From positions 1,054,001-1,118,000 of the forward strand of contig NZ_VFQF01000001.1 in assembly GCF_006717145.1 (NCBI RefSeq): DNA of 64,000 nucleotides, given 5' to 3'. Positions 16,834 to 25,659 of the stretch are shown in pieces; position 1 is the stretch's first letter; each line of letters starts with the position of its first letter. The notes under the pieces were generated by a model. That model was not told where the DNA came from and made no database searches. It saw only the letters and a program-made list of their open reading frames with translations. Both the position numbers and the translations under genes were made by a program. The DNA comes from Humibacillus xanthopallidus (lineage in GTDB: Bacteria > Actinomycetota > Actinomycetes > Actinomycetales > Dermatophilaceae).

Positions 16834-17378
16834 CCGAGCTCTTCACCTGGATCTTCGCCACCCTCTTCGTCCTCGTCATCATCGCCTGGTACCTCTCCTA
16901 CACGGCTGCCCGGCTCGACCGCCTCCACGTGCGCCTCGGCGGCACGCTCGCCGCCCTCGACGCCCGCCTCGTGCGACGCGCCGAAGCAGCCGTCGAGCTC
17001 GCCAACAGCGGCCTGCTCGACGGGGCGACCGCCCTGCTGCTCGCGACCGCCGCCGGCGAGTCGCTCGAGTCGCCCTCCGAGCACGGTGAGGCCCGCGAGC
17101 AGGCCGAGAGCGACCTCACCGAGGCGCTCGAGCTTGCCCTCACGCCCGCGGTCGTCGACGCGCTCCGCGAGACCCCGCCCGGGCAGGACCTCGTCGACAA
17201 GGTGACGTCGGCCTGCACCCGAGTGCAGCTCGCGCGGCGCTTCCACAACGACGCCGTCACCGACGTGCGGCGCGTGCGGCACAAGTGGACGATCCGGATG
17301 TTCCACCTCGCCGGGCACACGCCGCTGCCGAGCACCGTCGAGTTCGACGACGAGATGCCCTCGCCCCTCGCCACCTGA
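16830..17378 (+). CDS. LemA-like membrane protein
   Basis: A 182-residue protein with one N-terminal membrane helix (LFTWIFATLFVLVIIAWYLS, residues about 4-23) followed by a helical soluble part. RLDRLHVRLGGTLAALDARLVRRAEAAVELA and VQLARRFHNDAVTDVRRVR resemble the LemA pattern, in which a helix pair ends in ARR.YN..V. Function of LemA proteins is not well defined. It is coupled to pimA by a GTGA overlap, so it belongs to the PIM operon here. Confidence 0.6.
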   Translation: MTELFTWIFATLFVLVIIAWYLSYTAARLDRLHVRLGGTLAALDARLVRRAEAAVELANSGLLDGATALLLATAAGESLESPSEHGEAREQAESDLTEALELALTPAVVDALRETPPGQDLVDKVTSACTRVQLARRFHNDAVTDVRRVRHKWTIRMFHLAGHTPLPSTVEFDDEMPSPLAT

Positions 17379-17479
17379 CACCCGCCACCCGCCCTCTGTG
17401 GGCGCTGTCGTGACGACTGTGCCCCGGGGCCTACCCTTGATCTCGACCCACCCCCGCGATCGCGTGAAAGCAGGACATC

Positions 17480-18391
17480 GTGAGCACCACCCCCTCCACC
17501 CCCGGCAGCGCCGCCACGGGCACGACGCGCGTCAAGCGCGGCATGGCCGAGATGCTCAAGGGCGGCGTCATCATGGACGTCGTCACGGCCGAGCAGGCCA
17601 AGATCGCCGAGGACGCCGGCGCCGTGGCCGTCATGGCCCTCGAGCGAGTGCCGGCCGACATCCGGGCCCAGGGCGGCGTGTCGCGCATGAGCGACCCCGA
17701 CATGATCGACGGCATCATCGAGGCCGTCTCCATCCCCGTCATGGCCAAGGCCCGCATCGGCCACTTCGTCGAGGCGCAGGTCCTCCAGAGCCTCGGCGTC
17801 GACTACATCGACGAGTCCGAGGTGCTGACGCCGGCCGACTACGCCAACCACATCGACAAGTGGCAGTTCACCGTGCCCTTCGTCTGTGGCGCGACGAACC
17901 TCGGCGAGGCCCTGCGCCGCATCACCGAGGGCGCGGCGATGATCCGCTCCAAGGGCGAGGCCGGCACGGGCGACGTCTCCAACGCGACGACGCACATGCG
18001 CCAGATCCGCCAGGAGATCCGCCGCCTGCAGAACCTCCCCGAGGACGAGCTCTACGTCGCGGCCAAGGAGCTCCAGGCGCCCTACGAGCTCGTCAAGGAG
18101 GTCGCCGAGGCCGGCAAGCTCCCCGTCGTGCTCTTCACCGCCGGCGGCATCGCGACCCCGGCCGACGCCGCCATGATGATGCAGCTCGGCGCCGAGGGCG
18201 TCTTCGTCGGCTCCGGCATCTTCAAGTCGGGCAACCCGGCCCAGCGCGCCGAGGCCATCGTCAAGGCGACGACCTTCCACGACGACCCCGACGTCATCGC
18301 CAAGGTCTCGCGCGGCCTCGGCGAGGCCATGGTCGGCATCAACGTCGACGAGATCCCGCAGCCGCACCGGCTCTCCGAGCGCGGTTGGTGA
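17480..18391 (+). CDS. pdxS: Pyridoxal 5'-phosphate synthase, synthase subunit
   Basis: A 303-residue TIM-barrel enzyme. [20 protein letters not shown], the lysine in [13 protein letters not shown], the second lysine in [15 protein letters not shown] and [13 protein letters not shown] are family hallmarks. It builds PLP from ribose 5-phosphate, glyceraldehyde 3-phosphate and ammonia from PdxT. GTG start with GCAGGA 5 bp upstream; a TACCCT -10 at 17432-17437 gives a leader of about 40 nt. A hairpin terminator follows. The glutaminase partner pdxT lies 2.6 kb away, not adjacent. Confidence 0.97.
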   Translation: MSTTPSTPGSAATGTTRVKRGMAEMLKGGVIMDVVTAEQAKIAEDAGAVAVMALERVPADIRAQGGVSRMSDPDMIDGIIEAVSIPVMAKARIGHFVEAQVLQSLGVDYIDESEVLTPADYANHIDKWQFTVPFVCGATNLGEALRRITEGAAMIRSKGEAGTGDVSNATTHMRQIRQEIRRLQNLPEDELYVAAKELQAPYELVKEVAEAGKLPVVLFTAGGIATPADAAMMMQLGAEGVFVGSGIFKSGNPAQRAEAIVKATTFHDDPDVIAKVSRGLGEAMVGINVDEIPQPHRLSERGW

Positions 18392-18417
18392 CCTCCGGCC
18401 ACCCAGTCCCACGCTGA

Positions 18418-18455
18418 CGTATGCCGCCGTGCCCCACCGGGCGCGGCGGCATACG
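18418..18455. terminator. Hairpin terminator after pdxS
   Basis: CGTATGCCGCCG pairs perfectly with CGGCGGCATACG (12 bp), and the loop itself can fold (GCCC/GGGC). It is built from the GTATGCC/GGCATAC heptamer that recurs in the window. Confidence 0.7.
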
Positions 18456-18490
18456 CGTTCCCGCGCACCGACCCTGAGAGGATCGACGGT

Positions 18491-19513
18491 GTGGACCTGA
18501 CCGGAGCGGAGCTGTCGCGCGCCTACTTCACCGAGGTCGTCGAGCCGCTGCTCCGGTCAGCGTGGCCGACGATTCCCTATGCCGCCGCGAGGCTCGGGAG
18601 CGGGTCCGACGTCCTCGGCCTCGACGACGCGACGTCGCGCGACCACGACTGGGGTCTGCGGCTCAACCTGCTCGTGGCGGCCGAGCTGGTCGACGCCGTC
18701 GACGCGCACCTCGAGCGGCACCTGCCCGAGACCTTCGCGGGTCACCCGGTGCGGTTCGCGACGACGTGGGACCCGGCCCACCGCCACCGGGTCCAGGTCG
18801 AGACGGCGCGCGACCTCGCCGTCTCCAGGCTCGGCGTGGACCCCACCGGGGAGCTGACGCCGCACGACTGGCTCTCGCTCACGGGGCAGGCGGTGCTCGA
18901 GGTCACCGGAGGCGTCGTGTTCGCGGACCACGTGGGCGAGCTGGACGGCATACGGCAGCGGCTCGAGTGGTATCCCGACGACCTCTGGCGGCACGTCGTC
19001 GCCGTGGACTGGGCCCGGCTCGCGCAGGAGCTGCCGTTCGTCGGCCGCACGGGGGAGCGCGGTGACGAGCTCGGCTGCCGGGTCGTCGTCGCGCGCCTGG
19101 CCGGGGTCGCGATGCACCTCGGACACCTGCTCGAGCGGCGCTGGCCGCCCTACGCCAAGTGGCTCGGCACGAGCTTCGCAGGACTGCCGCTGGCGGGCGC
19201 CGCGGCACCACCCCTGCTCGCGGCTGTGTCGGCCCCCGGCTGGCGCGGACGCGAGGCCGGGCTCGTCGAGGCGCTCCGGCTCCTGTCGCGGGTGCAGGCC
19301 GAGACGGGGCTGCCTGCGGTCGACGGCCCCGTCGATCCGTTCTGGAACCGGCCCTACCAGGGCGTGCGCGACGAGGCCGTCACCGTCGTGACCGACAGCA
19401 TCCGCGACCCGGCCGTGCGGTCGCTGACCCGTGGCGTCGGGTCCGCGGAGCAGTGGAGCGACAACGTCGACGTGCTGATGGACGCCCGGCGTCGCCGTCA
19501 GACGGAGGGGTGA
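18491..19513 (+). CDS. DUF4037 domain protein
   Basis: A 340-residue protein. The N-terminal region resembles a nucleotidyltransferase-fold protein: ARLGSGSDVLGLDDATSRDHDWGLRLNLLV, with GSGS and the D.D-like DHDWG. The C-terminal DUF4037 part includes PPYAKWLGTSF and FWNRPYQGVRDEAV. Function unknown. GTG start near a weak upstream GAGAGG. It sits between pdxS and kynU and ends at a strong bidirectional terminator. Transfer of a nucleotide is possible but not shown. Confidence 0.75.
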   Translation: MDLTGAELSRAYFTEVVEPLLRSAWPTIPYAAARLGSGSDVLGLDDATSRDHDWGLRLNLLVAAELVDAVDAHLERHLPETFAGHPVRFATTWDPAHRHRVQVETARDLAVSRLGVDPTGELTPHDWLSLTGQAVLEVTGGVVFADHVGELDGIRQRLEWYPDDLWRHVVAVDWARLAQELPFVGRTGERGDELGCRVVVARLAGVAMHLGHLLERRWPPYAKWLGTSFAGLPLAGAAAPPLLAAVSAPGWRGREAGLVEALRLLSRVQAETGLPAVDGPVDPFWNRPYQGVRDEAVTVVTDSIRDPAVRSLTRGVGSAEQWSDNVDVLMDARRRRQTEG

Positions 19514-19525
19514 GGGAGGCGTGAT

Positions 19526-19569
19526 GGTCTGCGCATTCCGGGGGTGGTCACCCCCGGTTTGCGCAGACC
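19526..19569. terminator. Strong bidirectional terminator between convergent DUF4037 and kynU genes
   Basis: Outer arms GGTCTGCGCA/TGCGCAGACC (10 bp) enclose inner arms CCGGGGGTG/CACCCCCGG (9 bp) with a 2-nt tip and a small TT/TT internal mismatch. It lies exactly between convergent genes. Confidence 0.8.
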
Positions 19570-19614
19570 TTCACGCGGTCCATGACGCGGGGTCCGGGTC
19601 GGACCGCCCGCCCG

Positions 19615-20868
19615 TCAGGTGACGGCGCCGCGCTCGGTGAACTCCGGGCGCTCGAACTCGCGGTCGGCGATGACCGCGCGCACGTGCTCGGCCGCCTCGA
19701 CCGCGTCGACGTGCGTCACGTAGAGCGGGGCGAAGCCGAGCCGGATGATGTCGGGCTCGCGGAAGTCGCCGATGACGCCGCGCGCGATGAGCGCCTGCAC
19801 GACGACGAACGCCTGCGGGTGGCGCAGCGAGACCTGCGAGCCGCGGCGGTCGTCCTCGCGCGGCGTCGCGAGCGGGAGGTCGACCCCGAGGGCGTCGAGC
19901 GCCTCGATGAACATGCCCGTCACCGACAGCGACGCGGCCCGCACATCGGCGGGGGAGTGCCCGTCGTAGGCCGTGAGCGCAGCCTCGAGGGCCAGCACCG
20001 ACAGCAGCGGCGGGGTGCCGACCCGGGCGCGGGTGATGCCGGGAGCCGGCTCATAGGTGCCGCTCATCTCGAACGGTCGGGCGTGCCCGTGCCAGCCGGT
20101 CAGGGGCTGGTCGAAGTCGGCCAGGTGGCGCTCGGCGACGTAGATGAAGGCGGGCGCCCCCGGGCCGCCGTTGAGGTACTTGTAGCCGCAGCCGATCGCG
20201 AGGTCGGCGCCGTCGGCGTCGAGGTGGATGTCGAGGACCCCGGCCGAGTGGCAGAGGTCCCAGCAGGCGAGGGCGCCGACGGCGTGGGCGGCCTCGGTGA
20301 TGGCAGCGAGGTCCCACAGCTCACCGGTGCGGTAGTCGACGCTGGAGTACGACGCGAGCGCGAGGTCCTCGCCGGCCTCCGCGATGGCGGCCAGCGCGTC
20401 GCGCGGGTGCACGCGGCGCACCTCGAGGCCGGCGAGGCGGGCCGCCGAGTCGGTCATATAGAGGTCGGTCGGGAAGGAGTCGGGGTCGGTGAGCACGACC
20501 GTGCGCCCCGGCCGCAGCCGGGCAGCGCCGACGATCGCCTTGAAGAGGTTGATCGACGTCGAGTCCGTGACGACGACCTGGCCCGGAGCGGCACCGACGA
20601 GCCGCCCGATGGCGTCACCGACGCGGGTCTGGGCGGACCACCACTCCGACTCGTTCCACGAGCGGATGAGGCGCTCGCCCCACTGCCGGTGCACGACGTC
20701 GTCGACCACCGCCGGCACGGCCGAGGGCAGCGCCCCCAGCGAGTTGCCGTCGAGGTAGATGACCCCGTCGGGGAGGGTGAAGAGGTCGCGGGTGCCGTGC
20801 AGCGGCGACTCGGCGTCCAGGGCCTGGGCGCGCGTGGTCAGGGCGTCATGGGTGTGCACCGTCGTCAT
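19615..20868 (-). CDS. kynU: Kynureninase
   Basis: A 417-residue PLP enzyme of the aminotransferase class V fold. [38 protein letters not shown] and CWDLCHSAG are kynureninase signatures, and the PLP lysine is in [16 protein letters not shown]. It cleaves kynurenine to anthranilate and alanine. No tryptophan dioxygenase or formamidase gene is nearby, so the pathway is completed elsewhere or it acts on host or environmental kynurenine. The -10 TACGTT (20875-20880 minus) ends 6 bp before the ATG, so it is leaderless. Divergent from pdxT. Confidence 0.92.
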   Translation of the reverse strand: MTTVHTHDALTTRAQALDAESPLHGTRDLFTLPDGVIYLDGNSLGALPSAVPAVVDDVVHRQWGERLIRSWNESEWWSAQTRVGDAIGRLVGAAPGQVVVTDSTSINLFKAIVGAARLRPGRTVVLTDPDSFPTDLYMTDSAARLAGLEVRRVHPRDALAAIAEAGEDLALASYSSVDYRTGELWDLAAITEAAHAVGALACWDLCHSAGVLDIHLDADGADLAIGCGYKYLNGGPGAPAFIYVAERHLADFDQPLTGWHGHARPFEMSGTYEPAPGITRARVGTPPLLSVLALEAALTAYDGHSPADVRAASLSVTGMFIEALDALGVDLPLATPREDDRRGSQVSLRHPQAFVVVQALIARGVIGDFREPDIIRLGFAPLYVTHVDAVEAAEHVRAVIADREFERPEFTERGAVT

Positions 20869-20921
20869 AGCGGCAACGTATCCGTTTCCCCGTCGCCCAC
20901 GTCAGGAACCGGGCGCGTCTG

Positions 20922-20967
20922 GTGTCTGCGATCCGAGACACGAGCCGTGTCACAACCCGAGACACGA
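20922..20967. promoter_or_regulatory. Alternating GTGTC/GACAC half-sites between kynU and pdxT
   Basis: GTGTC at 20922-20926, GACAC at 20937-20941, GTGTC at 20947-20951 and GACAC at 20961-20965 alternate in orientation. Two copies of CCGAGACACGA (20933 and 20957) are direct repeats 24 bp apart. The pattern suggests an operator for one of the divergent genes; the regulator is unknown. Confidence 0.4.
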
Positions 20968-21011
20968 CCCGGCACCCGGGGACCGGTTGGGGCGGAGCCC
21001 GGCGGGCGGCA

Positions 21012-21017
21012 TACGCT
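21012..21017 (+). promoter_or_regulatory. Leaderless -10 element TACGCT before pdxT
   Basis: TACGCT ends 7 bp before the ATG at 21025 and there is no ribosome site in the gap. Confidence 0.5.
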
Positions 21018-21024
21018 CGCGGCC

Positions 21025-21678
21025 ATGGCATCAGCGAGTCCACGACCCCGCATCGGCGTCCTCGCCGTGCAGGGCGACGTCCGCGAGCACCTCGCGGCCC
21101 TCACCGAGCTCGGCGCCGAGGCGTCGACCGTCCGGCGTCCGTCGGAGGTCGACGCGGTCGACGGCCTCGTCATCCCCGGCGGGGAGTCGACCGTCATGGA
21201 CAAGCTCGTGCGCGCCTTCGACCTTCAGGCCCCGCTGCGCGAGCGGATCGCGGCGGGGATGCCCGCCTACGGCTCCTGCGCCGGCATGATCATGCTCGCC
21301 GACCGCATCGCCGACGCCCGGCCCGACCAGCAGACCCTCGGCGGGCTCGACATCACCGTGCGGCGCAACGCGTTCGGCCGCCAGGTCGACTCCTTCGAGC
21401 AGGACCTCGACTTCGCGTGGTCGGACCCTGCGCGGGAGGGCTCCGTGCACGCCGTCTTCATCCGCGCGCCGTGGGTCGAGGAGGTCGGCGAGGGCGTCGA
21501 GGTGCTCGCCCGCGTGAGCGGCGGACCGGCCGCCGGTAGGATCGTCGCGGTTCGGCAGGGAAACCTCATGGCGACCTCGTTCCACCCCGAGGTGGGTGCG
21601 GACCGCCGGATCCACGCCGAGTTCGTCGAGATCGTCAGATCGCACCGCCAGCAACGGAACGTGAGGGAACCTGCATGA
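21025..21678 (+). CDS. pdxT: Pyridoxal 5'-phosphate synthase, glutaminase subunit
   Basis: A 217-residue class I glutamine amidotransferase. The nucleophile is in [12 protein letters not shown], and the His-Glu pair in [26 protein letters not shown] and [12 protein letters not shown] are PdxT-specific. It supplies ammonia to PdxS. Start chosen at ATG 21025 from the leaderless promoter and the fit to the family N-terminus. The stop overlaps the yebC start by 4 bp. Confidence 0.96.
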   Translation: MASASPRPRIGVLAVQGDVREHLAALTELGAEASTVRRPSEVDAVDGLVIPGGESTVMDKLVRAFDLQAPLRERIAAGMPAYGSCAGMIMLADRIADARPDQQTLGGLDITVRRNAFGRQVDSFEQDLDFAWSDPAREGSVHAVFIRAPWVEEVGEGVEVLARVSGGPAAGRIVAVRQGNLMATSFHPEVGADRRIHAEFVEIVRSHRQQRNVREPA

Positions 21679-22436
21679 GCGGCCACTCCAAATGGGCCAC
21701 CACGAAGCACCAGAAGGCGGCCAAGGACGCCAAGCGCGGCAAGCTCTTCGCCAAGCTCATCAAGAACATCGAGGTCGCGGCCCGTCAGGGCGGCGGTGAC
21801 CCCGCGGGCAACCCGACCCTCTACGACGCCATCCAGAAGGCGAAGAAGACCTCGGTCCCCAACGACAACATCGACCGCGCGGTCAAGCGTGGCTCGGGCG
21901 CCGAGTCCGGCGGGTCCGACTGGCAGACGATCATGTACGAGGGGTACGCCCCCAACGGCGTCGCCGTGCTCATCGAGTGCCTCACCGACAACCGCAACCG
22001 TGCCGCTGCCGAGGTGCGCACCGCGCTGACCCGCAACGGCGGCCAGCTCGCCGACCCGGGCTCGGTGTCCTACGTCTTCAACCGCAAGGGCGTCGTCACC
22101 GTGCCCAAGGACGCCGGCTCCGAGGACGACCTCCTCGAGGTCGTGCTCGAGGCGGGCGCCGAGGAGGTCAACGACAACGGCGACACGTGGGAGATCGTCT
22201 CGGAGGCGTCCGACTTCGTCGCGGTCCGCAAGGCCATCCAGGACGCCGGCATCGACTACGACTCGGCCGAGGCGTCCTTCGTGCCCAACCTCCAGGTGCC
22301 GCTCGACCTCGACGGCGCCAAGAAGATGATCCGCGTCATCGAGGCCCTCGAGGACAGCGACGACGTGCAGAACGTCTACGCCAACGGCGATATCCCCGAC
22401 GACGTGCTCGCGGAGCTCGACGACGAAGAGGAGTGA
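21675..22436 (+). CDS. YebC/PmpR family DNA-binding regulatory protein
   Basis: A 253-residue protein starting with the invariant [41 protein letters not shown] and [19 protein letters not shown] are also conserved. Members act as transcriptional regulators, and recent work on relatives links them to translation of proline-rich stretches. It lies between pdxT and ruvC, as in mycobacteria. The stop is followed by a hairpin terminator. Confidence 0.95.
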   Translation: MSGHSKWATTKHQKAAKDAKRGKLFAKLIKNIEVAARQGGGDPAGNPTLYDAIQKAKKTSVPNDNIDRAVKRGSGAESGGSDWQTIMYEGYAPNGVAVLIECLTDNRNRAAAEVRTALTRNGGQLADPGSVSYVFNRKGVVTVPKDAGSEDDLLEVVLEAGAEEVNDNGDTWEIVSEASDFVAVRKAIQDAGIDYDSAEASFVPNLQVPLDLDGAKKMIRVIEALEDSDDVQNVYANGDIPDDVLAELDDEEE

Positions 22437-22472
22437 CGCACCGCGCGGCGGCGGCTCGCTCGCCGCTCCACG

Positions 22473-22502
22473 AGGAGGCACGCCGGTCACGGCGTGCCTC
22501 CT
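22473..22502. terminator. Hairpin terminator between yebC and ruvC
   Basis: AGGAGGCACGCCG pairs with CGGCGTGCCTCCT (13 bp) over a GTCA loop. It separates the yebC transcript from the SOS-controlled ruvC promoter. Confidence 0.75.
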
Positions 22503-22524
22503 GCGCGTCAGGGTGGCGCGGGGT

Positions 22525-22551
22525 TAGCGTGGCTCCCGAACACCTGTTCGG
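22525..22551 (+). promoter_or_regulatory. ruvC promoter with LexA (SOS) box
   Basis: CCGAACACCTGTTCGG at 22536-22551 contains CGAAC-N4-GTTCG, the actinobacterial LexA operator core. It starts 5 bp after a TAGCGT -10 element (22525-22530), so LexA would cover the start site. ruvC is SOS-controlled in mycobacteria too. Confidence 0.8.
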
Positions 22552-22608
22552 TTCTCGTCCGCTCCCCGCCCGTTTCCTGCCCGATCCCGCCACCCCAGGA
22601 GGTATGCC

Positions 22609-23211
22609 GTGCGCGTCCTCGCCGTGGACCCCGGGCTCACGCGGTGCGGGGTCGGCGTGGTCGACGGGGTGCCGGGGCGCAAGCTGACGCTCGTCGAGGT
22701 CGGGGTCATCCGCACGCCCTCCGGCGACCCGACGCCGAAGCGCCTCGTGGCCGTCGAGGACGAGATGCGGCTCTGGTTCGCCCGGCACCGCCCCGAGAGC
22801 GTCGCCATCGAGCGGGTCTTCGCCGACACCAACGTCTCGACCGTCATGGGCACCGCCCAGGTCACCGGCATCGTCATGATCATCGCCGAGCGCCTCGGGC
22901 TGCCCGTCACCCTGCACACTCCGACGGAGGTCAAGGCGGCCGTCAGCGGCAGCGGCCGCGCCGACAAGGCCCAGGTGACGACGATGGTCACGCGCCTGCT
23001 CGGCCTCGACACGGCCCCGAAGCCCGCCGACGCCGCCGACGCCCTCGCGCTCGCCATCTGCCACGTCTGGCGCGGCGGCACGCAGACCCGTCTCGAGCAG
23101 GCCCGCGCCGACGTCCTCGCCCGCACGGGGACCCGGCCGGGCGGCATACCCCGGCGGGTGCCCCCCGGTGCCCGCTCAGCCCGACCCCTCCCTGGAGCCC
23201 AGCCACGATGA
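22609..23211 (+). CDS. ruvC: Crossover junction endodeoxyribonuclease
   Basis: A 200-residue resolvase. The catalytic acidic residues lie in [12 protein letters not shown] (Asp7), [10 protein letters not shown] (Glu) and the C-terminal [15 protein letters not shown] (Asp pair). It cuts Holliday junctions within RuvABC. GTG start with AGGAGG 6 bp upstream. The last 30 residues are a Pro/Arg/Gly tail beyond the usual end and overlap ruvA by 4 bp (ATGA). Confidence 0.96.
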   Translation: MRVLAVDPGLTRCGVGVVDGVPGRKLTLVEVGVIRTPSGDPTPKRLVAVEDEMRLWFARHRPESVAIERVFADTNVSTVMGTAQVTGIVMIIAERLGLPVTLHTPTEVKAAVSGSGRADKAQVTTMVTRLLGLDTAPKPADAADALALAICHVWRGGTQTRLEQARADVLARTGTRPGGIPRRVPPGARSARPLPGAQPR

Positions 23212-23810
23212 TCGCCTCACTGTCCGGAACCGTGCTCAAGGTCGGCCTCGACACCCTCGTCGTGGGCGTCGGCGGCGTCGGCATGCTCGTCCACACGACA
23301 CCAGCCACCGCGACCTCGGTGCGGCTCGGCCAGCCGGCCGAGCTCGCCACCTCGCTCGTCGTGCGCGAGGACTCCCTGACCCTCTACGGCTTCGCCACCG
23401 ACGACGAGAAGCTCGTCTTCGAGACGGTCCAGACCGTGTCGGGGGTCGGCCCGCGGCTGGCCCTCGCGATGCTCGCCGTCCACTCGCCCGACGCGGTGCG
23501 GGTCGCCCTCGGCACGGGTGACCTCGTGGCCCTGACCAAGGTGCCCGGCATCGGCCGTAAGGGCGCCGAACGTCTCGTCCTCGAGCTCAAGGACAAGCTC
23601 GGCGCGCTGCCCGGGTCGGCGGCGACCGCTGCGTCCGTGCCGCTCGACACGGGCGAGGTGTGGCGCGAGCAGGTGCGCGAGGCACTCGTCGGCCTCGGGT
23701 GGACGGTGCGCCAGGCCGACGACGCGCTCGACCGCGTCGCTCCCAAGGCGGCCGAGGGCGCGAGCGTGTCGGCGCTGCTGCGCGCTGCCCTCCAGGAGCT
23801 CGGTCGATGA
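23208..23810 (+). CDS. ruvA: Holliday junction branch migration protein RuvA
   Basis: A 200-residue DNA-binding subunit. [24 protein letters not shown] is the OB-fold domain, followed by two helix-hairpin-helix motifs ([13 protein letters not shown] and [13 protein letters not shown]) and a C-terminal RuvB-binding domain ([20 protein letters not shown]). It is coupled both sides by 4-bp overlaps with ruvC and ruvB, so the three are one SOS operon. Confidence 0.97.
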   Translation: MIASLSGTVLKVGLDTLVVGVGGVGMLVHTTPATATSVRLGQPAELATSLVVREDSLTLYGFATDDEKLVFETVQTVSGVGPRLALAMLAVHSPDAVRVALGTGDLVALTKVPGIGRKGAERLVLELKDKLGALPGSAATAASVPLDTGEVWREQVREALVGLGWTVRQADDALDRVAPKAAEGASVSALLRAALQELGR

Positions 23811-24976
23811 GCGGCGCAGCACGCGGCGGGGACGGCTGGGACGGCCATGTAGAGGTCGGAGACACCGAGACCGAGCGCTGGGCCGACGGGTCCTTCGATG
23901 CGACCGCCCGCATCGTCGACGCCCGCCTCGACGAGTCCACCGAGACCGACGAGCGCCAGGTCGAGGTCGCGCTGCGCCCCAAGCGGCTCGACGACTTCCC
24001 CGGCCAGGACCGGGTGCGCGAGCAGCTGAGTCTCGTGCTCACCGCCGCCAAGCGGCGCGGCACCCCGCCCGACCACGTGCTGCTCTCCGGGCCGCCCGGG
24101 CTCGGCAAGACCACGCTCGCGATGATCGTCGCGAGCGAGCTCGAGCAGCCGATCCGCATCACGTCCGGGCCCGCGATCCAGCACGCCGGCGACCTCGCCT
24201 CGGTGCTGTCGTCACTGGCCGAGGGCGAGGTGCTCTTCCTCGACGAGATCCACCGCATGTCACGGTCGGCCGAGGAGATGCTCTACCTCGCGATGGAGGA
24301 CTTCCGGGTCGACGTCATCATCGGCAAGGGGCCGGGTGCCACCGCGATCCCGCTCGAGCTGCCCCCCTTCACCGTCGTGGGGGCGACGACCCGGGCCGGC
24401 CTGCTGCCGGCTCCGCTGCGCGACCGCTTCGGCTTCACCGGGCACCTCGACTACTACGCCGCCGCCGACCTCGTGACCATCCTGCACCGCTCGGCCCGCC
24501 TGCTCGGCGTCGACGCCGACGAGGACGCCGTGCGCGAGATCTCCCTGCGTTCGCGGGGCACCCCCCGCATCGCCAACCGGCTGCTGCGGCGGGTCCGTGA
24601 CTGGGCGCAGGTGCACGGCGAGCAGCGCGTCAACCTCAAGGCCGCCCGCCACGCGCTCGAGCTCTTCGACGTCGACCAGCGCGGGCTCGACCGGCTCGAC
24701 CGGGCCGTCCTGGAGGCGCTCTGCCGCCGCTTCGGTGGGGGGCCGGTGGGCCTGTCGACGCTGGCCGTCGCGGTGGGGGAGGAGCCCGACACGGTCGAGA
24801 CCGTGGCCGAGCCCTACCTCGTGCGCGAGGGCTACATGGTGCGCACCCCGCGGGGTCGAGCCGCCTCCGCCCAGGCGTGGGAGCACCTCGGTCTGACGCC
24901 GCCCCGTGACGCCCAGAGCCTCTGGTCGGGCCGGCTGCCGCTGGGCGACGAGCCGTCCGGGCGCTTCGACGGTTGA
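23807..24976 (+). CDS. ruvB: Holliday junction branch migration ATPase RuvB
   Basis: A 389-residue AAA+ motor. Walker A is [13 protein letters not shown], Walker B FLDEIHRM, sensor 1 [11 protein letters not shown], and the arginine finger region is [10 protein letters not shown]. The C-terminal winged helix includes [17 protein letters not shown]. The N-terminus is about 45 residues longer than E. coli RuvB, an acidic extension ([20 protein letters not shown]). Coupled to ruvA by ATGA. Confidence 0.97.
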   Translation: MSGAARGGDGWDGHVEVGDTETERWADGSFDATARIVDARLDESTETDERQVEVALRPKRLDDFPGQDRVREQLSLVLTAAKRRGTPPDHVLLSGPPGLGKTTLAMIVASELEQPIRITSGPAIQHAGDLASVLSSLAEGEVLFLDEIHRMSRSAEEMLYLAMEDFRVDVIIGKGPGATAIPLELPPFTVVGATTRAGLLPAPLRDRFGFTGHLDYYAAADLVTILHRSARLLGVDADEDAVREISLRSRGTPRIANRLLRRVRDWAQVHGEQRVNLKAARHALELFDVDQRGLDRLDRAVLEALCRRFGGGPVGLSTLAVAVGEEPDTVETVAEPYLVREGYMVRTPRGRAASAQAWEHLGLTPPRDAQSLWSGRLPLGDEPSGRFDG

Positions 24977-25063
24977 CGCCCGAACCGGTCGTCGCCGGGG
25001 CCGCCGCTGGGGCGCCGCGTCCAAATCGTGACCGCAGGGGCGGCGCAGAGGCCGCCGCGGAGT

Positions 25064-25092
25064 CTGACAAACTGCACCGTCGCACGTAGACT
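25064..25092 (+). promoter_or_regulatory. Promoter of yajC-secD-secF
   Basis: CTGACA (25064-25069) and TAGACT (25087-25092) are spaced by exactly 17 bp. The start site would be near 25099, leaving a GC-rich 5' leader of about 140 nt before yajC. I see no known riboswitch in the leader; several short hairpins are possible. A ruvB terminator is not obvious in 24977-25060. Confidence 0.6.
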
Positions 25093-25242
25093 CCTGCGGG
25101 CACCATCGCCGCTGCCGCGGCACTATCCGGTGCCCCTGGTCGTTGACGCGACGAACCCACTGAGGTGGCGCTCTGCGGCGCCCGCCCGCCTGCATGTGCC
25201 AGCACGGCGCACCGGACGAAGACACGAAGGATCGAGCCTGAT

Positions 25243-25659
25243 ATGAGCAACAACGGGAGTTTCTCGTTGCTGATTTTCGCCCTGCCGCTGCTGCTGCTCG
25301 GCTGGTTGTTCTGGACCCAGAACAAGCGGATGAAGCAGATGCGCAACTTCAGCAGTGCGCTCAACGTCGGCGACCAGGTGATCACGTCCTCCGGCATCTT
25401 CGGCACGATCAAGCACCTCGACGACTCCAGCGGCTGGCTCGAGATCGCCGACGGCGTGACGATCCGCGTCGACCGCCGCGCGATCGCCATGAAGCAGACC
25501 GACGCGCTCGCAGCGGGCACGGGAGCTGCTGGTGGAGCCGCTGGTGGCGCCGTCGGCGGGTCCGGAACCGCGACTAGCGGCACCGTGGACCCTACGAGTG
25601 ACGCCGGCAGCGACCACAACCCCGGTTCGACCCCGGGCTCGTCGCAGTCAGGTCAGTGA
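25243..25659 (+). CDS. yajC: Preprotein translocase subunit YajC
   Basis: A 138-residue single-pass membrane protein. One helix (FSLLIFALPLLLLGWLFWT, residues about 6-25) is followed by the YajC core NKRMKQMRNFSSALNVGDQV and TSSGIFGTI. The last 35 residues are a Gly/Ala/Ser/Thr tail. It associates with SecDF at the Sec translocon. ATG 25243 was chosen because the helix starts directly after it; the GTGA overlap couples it to secD. Confidence 0.93.
   Translation: MSNNGSFSLLIFALPLLLLGWLFWTQNKRMKQMRNFSSALNVGDQVITSSGIFGTIKHLDDSSGWLEIADGVTIRVDRRAIAMKQTDALAAGTGAAGGAAGGAVGGSGTATSGTVDPTSDAGSDHNPGSTPGSSQSGQ

Noticed and set aside
25028-25246. Small open frame of 72 codons before yajC
   Set aside because: It starts upstream of the predicted yajC promoter, has Arg/Pro-rich composition and overlaps the yajC start; probably chance in high-GC DNA.
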